A DNA stretch of 64,000 nt from Calonectria ilicicola (taxonomy: Eukaryota; Ascomycota; Sordariomycetes; Hypocreales; Nectriaceae): the NCBI GenBank assembly GCA_020809705.1, contig CP085826.1, positions 248,001 to 312,000 of the forward strand. The letters run 5' to 3'. The notes under the pieces are model-generated. The model was not told where the DNA came from. It did not search any database and saw nothing but the letters and a program-made list of their open reading frames with translations. Position numbers and translations under genes: made by a program. This document shows, one piece after another, positions 54,241-64,000 of this stretch; positions within the stretch are counted from its first letter, which is position 1; every line of letters starts with the position of its first letter.

Positions 54241-55600
54241 ATGGCCAGTCCCAAGAGCCCCAAGAGCCCCAAAAGCCCCAAGAGTAAGAGCCCTAGCGTG
54301 GGGGCTCCATCTCCAGCCCGCCCGGACGAGCCGGCTGCTGATGTAGAGGCTCCTCCCATAAACACGCAGATCCCATTTGTACGACTGTAACGCATCCAGG
54401 CCTAAACCACATTGAGCTGGTATATTAACCGTGCCTTTTTCCAGAACGAGGATGATGACAACGACTCTGCCATCGGCGACAACGAAAGGTTAGTCCAATT
54501 AAGCTTCGGTCGGGTCCATTTACTTTTGACTAAGTATGGCAAAAGCGTCGTTTCATCGACCGCGTCGCTTTCCGACAGCATCCTCGAATACCGCAACATC
54601 CATGGAAGAACATTCCAGAACTCCAAGACGACCGAGTATTGGGGCCCCAACGATGACAAGCAGAATGATGGCTTGGATATAGCCCATCATTTTATTACGT
54701 TGCTCCGGGGCGACAGGTTATTTGAGGCCCCCATTACCAAAAACCCGTCCAAGATTCTTGATGTAGGCACTGGAACAGGTGCGAAATCTTCACCCAACTT
54801 ATGCACACCATCCGCTTCCATGCTAACCCCGACTAGGCATCTGGGCCATTGATGTTGCAGATGCTTATCCAGGTGCAGAGGTCATAGGAACAGACATAAG
54901 CCCGACTCAGTCGCCCTGGGTACCTCCGAATTGCAAATTCGAAATTGACGATGCGCAACTCGAATGGACATTTCCTGCCAACACGTTCGATTTCGTACAC
55001 ATCCGAGCATTGTATGGAAGTATTGACGACTGGACGAAGCTATACCGAGAAGCATTCCGAGCCATCGTACCGGGCGGATGGATTGAGGACTTCGAATTAA
55101 ATATTACGCTGCACAGTGACACCCCATCTATTAGAGACGACCCAGAGCATATATTTAAACAGTGGGCCAGTGTCTTCCTCGAGGCCATGGATCGCATCGG
55201 CAAGACGGGGCGCATTGGCCTGCCTGGCAATATGCGCAAGCGCATGGACGAGGTGGGCTTCGTGGACATTGTCGAAAAGAGCTACCAGATGCCTGTCGGC
55301 GGATGGAGCAGCGATGCTAGAATGAAACAAATTGGCTCTTATAATCTTGCTTTTCTCGACGAGAGTCTAGAGGGCTTTGCTCTGTTTCTCTTAAAGCAGG
55401 TCATGGGGTGGGAGTATGCGGAGATCCAAGTCTTCGTAGCGAGAATGCGCAATGCCATTCGAGACAATAAGATTCGGCCATACTATCATGCGTAAGTTTG
55501 AAATATATTTGTTTCTCTCTTCCTCTGTTTTCTAAGTACCCTGGATAAAGCTCACGTTTATTATAGGACAATGGTGTATGCGAGAAAACCGAGTACTTAG
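54241..55600 (+). CDS. LaeA-like SAM-dependent methyltransferase (four exons)
   Basis: The predicted protein has about 386 residues. Exons are 54241-54378, 54445-54778, 54837-55491 and 55567-55600. The first exon encodes a Ser-Pro-Lys tandem (SPKSPKSPKSP) from a 9-bp DNA repeat. Motif I of the Rossmann methyltransferase fold is split by an intron: ILDVGTGTG|IWAIDVAD. It is followed by EVIGTDISPTQSPWVPPNC, DFVHIRALYGSIDDW and a motif IRAIVPGGWIEDFE-type strand (AIVPGGWIEDFE), all typical of the TAM/LaeA-like family. LaeA relatives influence secondary metabolism; most paralogues have unknown targets. The low-complexity N-terminus followed by an acidic patch (EDDDNDSAIGD) is common in this family. 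It is the last gene of the metabolic cluster. Confidence 0.88.
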
Positions 55601-55988
55601 GGTTCATCGGACAAATTGCTCATTTATTTTGATGCAGTCGTATCAATTAATTAATTAACGATAATGCGAGCAAGAAAACCATGATTGTAAATAATAGATT
55701 ATTGAGAATTACGTGTGGGTTAGCTCGGATGGGTAGAGCGTCGTGGCCTAGTTGGATAATTTGCGGACAGCTTTTATCCAGAATTAGTTAGTAATATGCC
55801 AATGTAAGGCTGAGTAAGGAGACAATCCAATTCAGAAGGACCAAAGCAAATATTAGTTGCGCATTAGATTATGGGTATCTTCCTATTTAAATCGATGCAT
55901 TGCACATTCCTTCATTTCCTCATGTCCTGCCCCATGGCATCCAGCGCTCGAGGGCCTCGTACTCCAATGACACCCCTAAAATTCTCAC
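55601..55988. other. AT-rich intergenic spacer
   Basis: 3' flank of the methyltransferase gene. A tRNA-like D-arm sequence near 55710-55735 has no matching T-arm and is not a gene. Confidence 0.45.
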
Positions 55989-56258
55989 TTAGCCACTCAA
56001 AACTAACCAGAGAGGAACCCTTGCGACTATAAAATTATAGAAAGTAATTGCAGTGAACAGAAGGGCGAGGAAAACAAAGCCCAAGCTCCTTGTTCTCCAT
56101 CTATTGCACGTTTGAATAACTGAGTCCTGCTCAGGATGTTTTATGTTGATAATATAATGCAACAGAGAATAAAGCATGATAAAGTCTTGCTTGACTTGAG
56201 CTAGATTAGCTGGAGCCAATATTAGAAGCCCGAATGAGAGCTGAGGTAGACGGGTCAT
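55989..56258 (-). CDS. Possible small membrane protein, 89 residues
   Basis: This is an ATG-started frame beginning 42 bp after the stop of the kinase-vWA gene on the same strand. The N-terminal third is mildly hydrophobic (LSFGLLILAPANLAQ). The C-terminal third has a convincing membrane helix (SLGFVFLALLFTAITFYNFI). The middle is polar. I recognise no family, and it may be a fragment of a larger membrane-protein gene. Confidence 0.28.
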   Translation of the reverse strand: MTRLPQLSFGLLILAPANLAQVKQDFIMLYSLLHYIINIKHPEQDSVIQTCNRWRTRSLGFVFLALLFTAITFYNFIVARVPLWLVLSG

Positions 56259-56300
56259 GGAAATATCGAGCAGCTTATCCTAGATCGATCGATATTAGGG

Positions 56301-58968
56301 CTAAGGGCGCCGATCGATATCGGGGTCAAGAGCGCCGAAAAACATTTCGAAAAGATTACCATTCACTGACTTGGTGTCAACGAAATCACTAAATGAAATT
56401 GTTAGGCCACATAGAACACAATTTACGCTGAAGGGATTTTTACTCACCAACGACATTCTATGCCCATCTCATCGAGGTATGACAAGTAGCGCTGGCCGTC
56501 CTCATCGTCGCCGAATCGGATAAACTGTATCGCCACTTGAGTGCGATTCAACTTTCGATTCTTGATCTCGTCAATGATTCGCTGAATCGGGTTCTCGACA
56601 CCAGCGGCTTTTTCTTTGCCGATCCCCCACATCCCGTCTGTGAAAATGAATATGTTGAGAGACTTTCGTGCAAATCTGGAGATTATGTTGGCTAGCGGCG
56701 AGTGCAGCCTCGGAATGATTTTCTTGTCGATGAACTTTCCGAATTTATCTTCAAAAATCATCTGATCCCAACTTTGTTCACGAAACTTTCTTAGTAAATT
56801 GGTCGTGGTCCCAGTATGTCGCTTGGAGGGATCGGAAGAAAAGAATAGCTCAACGCCATCCGTGTCAATCTGCTTGGCTATATATGCGAATAATTCGAAT
56901 GCTTCGCATACTTCTCCATAGCGAGCGTGCATAGTTTCCGATGTATCTATATAAAAGATGTGATCTCGGTCCTTCAAGTTGTTTTTTAATTTCGACATGA
57001 CCCTGCTGGCATTTTCGGAAATTGGCCAACCGTTTTTCTTCGCTTGTCGATAGGATTTTGCTTCATCATATGGGAACATTAAAATTTTACCGGTTTGACT
57101 GGGATCCAACAATGATGAAGAGGATGCAATCGTATTTCGGAATGAAGGATGCCTATTAGCTCTAGATACTGGGCGCCTCGTTATTTCGCGTCTCAGGTCA
57201 GGGGGAGGCATCGAAACAGGGCGCGGAGGAAAAGAACCGTTTTCGGGCGAACCACTCATAGTTGTTTCAAGGCTTAACGCAGTGATCGCCTCTTGCGAGG
57301 AGCAGATGTCGCCTGGCTCGATTGGTAGAGGCTCCATTTTATCTCCTGCATCCTGAATGATTTTCGACAAGCATTCTCGTAGTTCCTTGGCCGCCCATCT
57401 TTGATCCTTCCGGACGAGCATTCGGTCTTGGACGACTTTGAGAATCTGGGGAGTAATGAGGTCAATGCCTTCTGTAGAGCTTCCGATAATGGCATGTGTG
57501 ACTTTTACAGTTTCCAGTGCCGTGATGCCATTATGAAAACACCCATCATGACCGCTTCCATTAAAGGTGTCCAGGGTGGCAGTTTCAGAAACACGTGCTT
57601 CGCGATATTGCTTGCGACCCTCTTCGCCTTTGAATACCCAGGCGGCCGTATCGCTTATAACGCAGCCTATGGAAAATATGTCTGCTTTAGTAGTGATAGA
57701 ATGTTTCCCAGAGGTCGAGTATTCAGCATGATGGCTACACTCGGGGGCACCTGGCTAAAGAGTTAGCTATAAGAAAAGTATTAGTGACTACAAGTTGGAT
57801 AAGAAACGTACCATAGGTAACACCGCCATGAGAATCAACACCAGATGAGTCTTCGCCATTTCTCTCTATCATCTTGGTATGACTGAGCCCAAAGTCTGTA
57901 AGTTTGAGAATGAAGTCATAGGGTCCCCCCGGTGCCTGGATAGCAACAAGAATATTCTCCGGTTTAATGTCCTGGTGAATCCTTCAAGATTTGTTAGCCC
58001 CATCAAATTATATCATGCATGAGAGTTCTCTTACCCTTGAATGTGATTGTTGGGGTCATTTTTGGAAATATGAAGGAGATCAAGAGCTTCAAAGAGTCCA
58101 ACAAAAGCACCCCAGAATTTTATTGTCTCGTTTAGTGTCTGTGGAGGCTGTGTATGCGCAAGGAAGTCCTCCAAATTACCACCATCAACATATTCTAGGA
58201 TTAGGTTATATGTAGGGTTAGGTTGAAGTCTGTCATGTTGTTGGATAAATGACCCGTAGAATTTGACAATATACGGTGAAGTGAAGCGATCAAGACTGGA
58301 TAAAGCTGCCTTCTCTCTCTCATAATGCTTCCGATATCGATGGCTGTACGTCTTCCGAACAAAGGTCGTCTTGAGACAGGAATGTTAGAAATGGAGCATG
58401 AGAAACTTTTTTGAAATGGTTTGAAACATACCTGATCAAATGCCGTGCAATTTTTGTTCGTGTTTATTTTTGTGACAGTTGCTGACCCGCCTTCCCTGAT
58501 GATTTCCTCATTGTAGATAGGCAAAATGTGTCTAGAGTTGAGTGATTGGCCATATAACTGGTTCGGCTTGAAGTCGAGGGGGAAAAACATCCATTGGCTC
58601 TCCCTTATTTCAGCATAAAGCTTGCGAAACCATGACGCATCTCCCCAAGTCCGCGGATATTCATCTAATGGAAAGCGGATGTCGGCCAAGTTATCTTTTG
58701 TGAAGTCGTTGAGAAAGTTTAAGCGGCCTATATAGACAAGAAGAGAGAAGACTCGTAAAAAGTGCTCAATGATAGTCTCGGGCGAAGCGACGAGGTTGGG
58801 ATATTGGTTGATCGCGCTGACGACCTGGCTACGATTCCAGTGGTCCTTTAGAACCGATAGAGGAACATATTTCGCGTCATGACGACCTGTTCCATCTCGG
58901 CCCACGTAGTCCGACATGAGATCAGTGAGCTGCTTTGAAAGGTCTCGGATGTACTCAGGCGCATCCAT
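56301..58968 (-). CDS. Serine/threonine protein kinase with vWA-like domain (five exons)
   Basis: The predicted protein has about 810 residues. Exons are 58968-58432, 58369-58035, 57981-57812, 57750-56448 and 56388-56301, all joins phase-consistent. The N-terminal 170 residues are a fungal helical domain (YIRDLSKQLTDLM, LPIYNEEIIREGGSATVTKI at the glycine-loop entry). The kinase is complete: FVRKTYSHRYR, ILEYVDGGNLEDFLAH, HQDIKPENILVAI, LTDFGLSHT and YGAPEC at the APE position; HQD replaces HRD, so the Arg is lost. The C-terminus is vWA-like with a MIDAS-type DTSETM (HIFYIDTSETMHARYG) and NIFIFTDGMWG. The last exon continues with DFVDTKSVNGNLFEMFFG. Kinase-vWA fusions of this type are fungal-specific and uncharacterised. 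Start is the ATG at 58968. Confidence 0.85.
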
Positions 58969-59934
58969 GGTTGTGTCTCGGTCGGAGTGGAGCCGATTCG
59001 GTGTGTTGTTGACTCGTTCCGATCGTGGCGACGTAAATGTCACTCTAGGACGTGTGAAACGGATTGCAGAGAGGAAGGCGATCAGTGGTCGAGCTTCATG
59101 CCTTTGTCGTGAGGAGGTGCGACGGGGAAGCGCGTGCGAAGGAGGTTGCCTGACCACAAGGCTGACAAATAAGCAACAGGCCAAGATGGAAAAAAGATGT
59201 AGAGAGCAACCGGAGGGATCCCGAGTAGCAGAGAGGCAATGCCAAAGATGCTGAGGCTAGTTAACCACGAGCGCGCCGAAGCTTCTCCTGGGACCCGGCT
59301 GGATGTTGAAGCCGTGTGAAGCGGACGAAGAAGGTGAAAGAGAAGTGACGCACTCCGTGAAGGCCTTCAGGAAAGAATTCACGCTCCAATTCCGCCCTGC
59401 ATAGTGGGGGACAAGCAGGCAAACCGGCAAGGCGTACAGCCCAGCAGATGAGACATGGGACGCGGAGCATTTCTTATTCCCATTTGAGACAGATGCATGT
59501 GCATATGATCACGTAGGGCAATGCCCGCCACAGCAGCCACATTTATTAATCTAAATGGGCATAGCCACGCATACATTTTGGCTGGTTACACCCGTGACGC
59601 AACGGTGTGGATGGGGGCTCGCAGGGACAGCTTGGTACATTTCAGAGAGCGAGGCATTTTGTCCTGGTGTAATTGACCCGCACTGGTCAAGGCAGAGCTT
59701 CTGGCGCTTCAATTATCAGGTCAATCCTGTATTTTTCTGGGAAAATACACTGACTGATGTCAATTTTTGCGATATCGATCTAAAAGAAAATGGCTAATGG
59801 TCAGAAGAAGAGAGTGCAGCTATTTAATTTGATCATTTCAATTTCGTGTGCTAACTTTAACGACACCCGTCTGTACGAGAGACTTCTAGATAAAGACATA
59901 AGCTCTGAAAATATTCTATCTAATAATTAATGGA
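58969..59934. other. Intergenic region, promoter of the kinase-vWA gene
   Basis: About 970 bp with no supported gene. The left part next to 58968 is the likely 5' leader of the kinase-vWA gene. The right end holds the 3' flank of the CorA-like gene. Confidence 0.5.
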
Positions 59935-61958
59935 TCATGCAATTTTATTCACCTGATCTTGGACCTTGTTCCTTCTGTGGCTTGACCTCCTCATTCTGGC
60001 CACACAGTATGCAACTCCCCAAGCAATCAATGTCAGTAGCAGTAATGGAAGACAAATGGCAAAATAGAGCCTCAAAGCAGACTGTCGAACTTTCCAATCT
60101 CCCCAACTTGGCCCGAATCCACTGGAACTGTCATCTCCGAACGTGAGGATACCGCTGCTAAATATTGTCTGGGAAAAGGTTATGCTCTGAGCGATTGCAC
60201 ACCGTCGTTTCTGGTACTTACAGCAACAAATGTTCCTGGGAGAAAGATGAGGGTAAAGACAGTGATGACGTGCATCGATATCGTCTTCTCATGCATATCT
60301 TGCGTCCATATTTGCATTATATCTGCAGAGTTTTGTGATGATTTAGCAAAATATTCCCCAGTCCGCATGTTGCGATATTGTAGGATTGTGTTGAGCTGAG
60401 TTGGATTAGCCTGGAATCAAATTGCGCATAGAAAAAACAAACCATTAGTTCCATCTTTTCTACATTGTTTAAAATTTCTTTAAGCCTCGCTTGATGTTTG
60501 GTTAAGTCTCCTTCTAGTCTGCCAAGCTGATGAACAAAGTCTGAGGCATGTGTTTTGCACCACTCTAGTTGATCATTTTCGCGGATGTGGAGTTCGAAGT
60601 CTGTCGAATTGACGAGCTCCTGATAATATGACTTGATCTCAACCATGAGTTGCTTATTTTGATCAATCACGGACATGGCTTGCGTTATGTCTTTACTAAG
60701 AAGACTCAAGCTTTGGAGCTGATTGAAAGAGACCAGGTCCTCGAGTTTGAGATCTGGTTGTTTGGGACTGGGTGATTTTTGTATCGTAACCATCTCATGC
60801 CCTCTGGTGAATGTACTAACTTTTGTGGAAAGCCTCCGGATTACTTTCTCTGTAGGTGAAGCAGGCTGAGAGCCGCCAGGTGCTTGAGGAGAAAGGGGCT
60901 CATGAGGCCAAGACAACATCCTATCAGCTGCCAACAAGCCTGGAATATCCTGCACCATGTCTTCCACGGGAGCGTGTTGGGCCACGCTCGAGAACCTTGC
61001 ATATTTGGCCTCAAGAGAATGTATATAGTGTTCCCAATTTTCAGTACCCCATTGCAAAAAAAGAATTTGATCCTCAAGTGTTAGTCGAAAAGAACTTGGC
61101 AAAGATTTTGTGATTGTACGGTCGTCCCTCTGCTTCACCGAATCTATGGTAGATACAACTCGGTTTTGTATTGTTGCATCGCCCTTAATAATGATCCACA
61201 ATGCACGGCATTCTAAGAGGTCGAAGGAGTGGTAGACGGCCACCTGACGTTGAAGCCATTCTCCCTCGTTCTTTTTATCTGCTTCTATTCCGAGGATATT
61301 AAAACAGTGCTGGATTTGGGCTCCAGATCGACCGATACTTCTTAATTCAGGCTGTTGATAACGTTGATTCAAGTAGTTTTCATATCTGAAGCATGCGGAC
61401 GAATGTGGTTCTTCGCGTCTCTTGAATGTGAATACAAAGTCCAGGAACGAAGCCATGACCTGGTGATGGGTAAAAAGATACGTCATCTGTTCCCGGGTGC
61501 AAAGTAGTGGACCACGAGAGGAGGCAGATTGGAGGAAGCTAAAGATTATTGTCAGTTTTGAAAATGTTCTTTTCTACACGTCTTGGAATATTTTTACATT
61601 AATCTCCGATGTGGGTCTTTAGAAGTGCTTTCCAATACATGCTTAAGTTTTGAGATGTCCTTAACCTCGTGAGATTGAAACTTGTCTATGCATTTTGATA
61701 TCATTGTCAGTTTAGGTGGGATTTGACCCACAAGTCTTGAATTGGAAACTAACTGTCATTGGCCTCGGAAGAATCCAAGATGGTGAACTCGCTTTTCCTC
61801 GAATAGAATAGGCTTTTTTCGATTTCATCCAGTCTAGTTTGATACACTGCTAGTGTGTACGGAAAATCTCTGGAAATAAATAAATTGAGAGGATAGCTAT
61901 CAGCATCTTCTTTTGACCGTGCTAGCCTCGGTGCAAAGGCATTCTGGGAGTGGTCCAT
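59935..61958 (-). CDS. CorA-like-domain membrane protein, fungal type (five exons)
   Basis: The predicted protein has about 598 residues. Exons are 61958-61754, 61685-61598, 61538-60443, 60395-60222 and 60168-59935. The N-terminal domain has the family landmarks LLCTREQMTYLFTHHQVM and FLDFVFTFKRREEP. It is followed by a long helical region ending in HQARLKEILNNVEKMELM. The membrane end is MHVITVFTLIFLPGTFVATI, a lumenal-type loop, then LRLYFAICLPLLLLTLIAWG and a basic tail (RMRRSSHRRNK). This two-helix ending after a conserved MHVITVFT...LPGTFV is the fungal CorA-like arrangement, and the GMN pore motif is absent. So it is probably not a Mg2+ channel and may be a signalling or stress receptor. 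It is distinct in sequence from the CorA-like protein at 3.6-5.7 kb. Confidence 0.85.
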
Positions 61959-62595
61959 TGGAATGAGGCGCTACGAAGTGTTGCGAAGGAGCTGATTTTT
62001 GGGTAGCAATGTGAAACGAACAAATAGTGTACTCGAGTTGTCAATTCATTCCAGATAATAAAGAGGAAATTGGCAGATAAATGATAAAGCAACAAAATAA
62101 CCTTGTAGCATAAAATTAGGCGTGAGATCATTGTTTTGGTGAAAAATTACATTGCCTTGTGAGGCTTGAGATGTAGGTTAGATAAGGCAAGCGAGGCGTG
62201 GACGTTCCGACCTCGGTCTAACGTGGCGCGTGACGCCTTGCGACGCGGTAAGCCTCTGAGACACCACTCCGCCCCTAACTAGAAAAAGGCTGGGAAGCTC
62301 TGGGGCGTCGTGGGCAGGATGAAGGAAGAACCATGTGCACGAATGAACGGTGGTTTATTCGAAAGATAGCTACAATAAAAACACCCTTACCGCAATTTCA
62401 CATCACAGTTCAGCTAATACAAAACATGTTTTAAGGGCAAATCCTTGCAAAACTCGGCGATTCATGTTTTTAGGTCCGCGCCGAGAATTGCCACCGCTGC
62501 ATCCCTAGTATCAATCACTTTGCTGTAAATTGAATGAAACCTGTGGTGACTTCACTCAGCCTCCGCCCGTGTCTGTCATAATTGCGCCTAAGTGG
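61959..62595. other. Intergenic region
   Basis: Promoter of the CorA-like gene and 3' flank of the following small gene. No features are recognised. Confidence 0.5.
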
Positions 62596-63064
62596 CTACT
62601 CTTCAATTTCATAACGGATGTGCTCCATAATGTGGTCTCGCTGAGCCTGTCGCGAGGCAAATTTTAGTTATGGTTAATTACACAGGGGGGCATGGAAAAG
62701 TAAGGCACACTTGAGTTAAGGCTTGTGGGATTGTCAGTTTATATTCTGTACCACTTTTCTGGGCGCGGTTAGCTGGCCGTCATTGTATGGATGAAGCTGC
62801 AGCTTACTTCGACAGAGATCTGACTCTGGTGGTTAGGGAACAGGCCTTTCAGGTAGTCTTCGAGTTTTTGCTTCCTCAAGCGGTACTCAGGGAATGTGTC
62901 CATGATCATAGACATGATTTCATTGGAATATGCCTTGAAGGCTTCGCAGATTGAGGGATTGTGCACCTGGGGAGGCTGTGCTGAGGGAGCTAGTCAACTC
63001 GCCAACGTTTAGAATGGGCGGAATTGATTCCCGACCCATGGGGATTCTTTACTGGAGCGGCCAT
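62596..63064 (-). CDS. Small conserved-looking protein, 89 residues, four exons
   Basis: Exons are 63064-63053 (only 12 nt, MAAP), 62966-62808, 62758-62711 and 62646-62596, all in phase 0. The chain reads MAAP then VHNPSICEAFKAYSNEIM, MDTFPEYRLRKQKLEDYLKG, QSQISVEKSGTEYKLTIPQA and ends AQRDHIMEHIRYEIEE. Every splice boundary is canonical (GTAAAG, GTAAGC, GTGTGC; acceptors CCCAG, CCCAG, GACAG). The body is mixed alpha/beta, soluble, without signal peptide or membrane segment. I do not recognise the family. The absence of an ATG in the main exon and the perfect in-phase chain of four small exons make a real gene likely. Confidence 0.62.
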
Positions 63065-64000
63065 GCTGTGGGCTTAAGCCCCTGTGTCATTTCATCGAAT
63101 GGAAGCGAGGATTGGGTGTTGGCTGCCTAGGTCGAGAGCGGTGAGGAGCTGGAACGAGGCTCTGTCAAACCGAGGGGGGACGAAATGACGGGCAATGAAT
63201 GAGGGGTAATGTCATTTTGAGCCTCAACGAGGCAACACTGCAGCATCACGCGCCAACTGCCTCGCGTTTTGATTGGGACGACTGGTGAGAAATATGCATG
63301 CTGACGCTTGATGACGGGCATGACACGCCACCAGCCGAGAGCTGAGCGAACGAAGTGCTTTTCCGAGGGATCTTTATCAAGGTACAGATTTAACGTGGGA
63401 TAATTAGACTACACAAGCCCTTCTCCCAGCTCCCAGATCCTGGACGCGGCAACTAGATAGACGCTTTCAGAGCTGAATTACTCCAGGAAACCGCTGCGAC
63501 AGGCTCGGGGCACTGCTGCAGTAGCCGGTGTGATAGACAAGTCGGTTGTGTTGCTTTCTTTTTGTGCGCGTTCGGCAGATAACATGTGATGTTCAATTGG
63601 CTACGCGCTTGCCATGCGCCGCATGCTTACGTCCACTACCACCCTGTGAAACAATCCAAGTGGTCACTGTTGCTTTTGTGGTGAGACATCAGCAAAAGCG
63701 CCTAGCCGCAGGATGGCTTCATGTTTTCATTGTCCCACCAAGAAAGGGCCGAAGAGCGGACGTGGCTGCATGAAGTGGAAATTGCCTTTCCAAATGTGCA
63801 AAGAAATTCATCAAGTGTCGCTAAAGCAGCCCGCTGGCATTTTAAAACGGTGACCTTGCCTTCATGATTTTATGAGGATTGAAAGTTCAAAGCATGGCTC
63901 AAACAATGGCTCTAATACCCATTGAACTTTTGCATGAAGCTCGTACAACTCAATTGAAGAGTTTGGGATAAGGCAGCCCATTACAAATGCTGAAAGCGCA
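63065..64000. other. Right-end intergenic region
   Basis: Promoter side of the small four-exon gene. Another gene may begin beyond the window. No RNA gene, repeat or coding region is supported. Confidence 0.5.

Noticed and set aside
54488..54540. A fifth intron in the methyltransferase (GTTAGT...CTAAG)
   Set aside because: Removing it breaks phase with the conserved downstream segment; reading through keeps one frame.
38305..55600. Classical secondary-metabolite cluster
   Set aside because: No PKS, NRPS, terpene cyclase, DMATS or RiPP precursor gene could be found among the nine genes.
55705..55775. tRNA-like D-arm (TAGCTCGGATGGGTAGAGC)
   Set aside because: No anticodon stem or GGTTCRANNCC T-arm follows at the required distance.

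Overview
The window is nuclear DNA of a filamentous ascomycete, most likely a Sordariomycete and perhaps Hypocreales; no species can be named. The evidence is short GT-AG introns (about 40-110 nt, many with CTAAC/CTGAC-like branch sites), fungal-specific families (WC-type GATA finger, CorA-like proteins, HeLo domain, SesB-NACHT-ankyrin, LaeA-like methyltransferase, secreted BBE oxidase) and no bacterial operon features. Exon structures were worked out by hand from phase-consistent GT-AG joins.

Region 1 (1-18.5 kb) is mostly ordinary: a small GATA-finger protein, a two-helix membrane protein, a divergent Thg1-like protein, a seven-exon CorA-like membrane protein, a 5'-truncated tyrosinase remnant lying between two copies of a degenerate repeat, a 280-bp solo LTR with target-site duplication, a mucin-like secreted protein, a calpain-like protease with a long Lys/Glu tail, and a coiled-coil protein.

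Region 2 (19-38 kb) is an accessory island of immune/allorecognition-type genes. In order it holds a multi-exon PARP-like ADP-ribosyltransferase, an AAA+ ATPase, a HeLo domain fused to a degenerate kinase fold, a divergently transcribed active-looking kinase fused to a very long ankyrin/coiled-coil protein, a zinc-finger protein interrupted by one in-frame stop, and a SesB hydrolase-NACHT-ankyrin (NLR-like) gene with disturbed reading frames. The HeLo-pseudokinase next to a kinase-ankyrin gene resembles, in architecture only, the MLKL/RIP-kinase logic of animal necroptosis. It is the best candidate for an undescribed system here.

Region 3 (38.3-55.6 kb) is a metabolic gene cluster without a PKS, NRPS or terpene-cyclase backbone. 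It holds a secreted periplasmic-binding-like protein, an amidohydrolase of the decarboxylase type with a signal-like leader, a BBE-type FAD oxidase, a secreted beta-propeller lactonase, a membrane-anchored UDP-glycosyltransferase, an enolase-superfamily dehydratase resembling cis-3-hydroxy-L-proline dehydratases, an MDR oxidoreductase, a P450 and a LaeA-like methyltransferase. Several pairs share divergent promoters, and one of these carries eight GATAA sites in about 210 bp. The content suggests catabolism or detoxification of an aromatic, sugar- or amino-acid-derived compound.

Region 4 (56-63.1 kb) holds a five-exon kinase-vWA fusion, a second CorA-like membrane protein, and an 89-residue four-exon gene of unknown function. 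No tRNA, rRNA or CRISPR feature was found.
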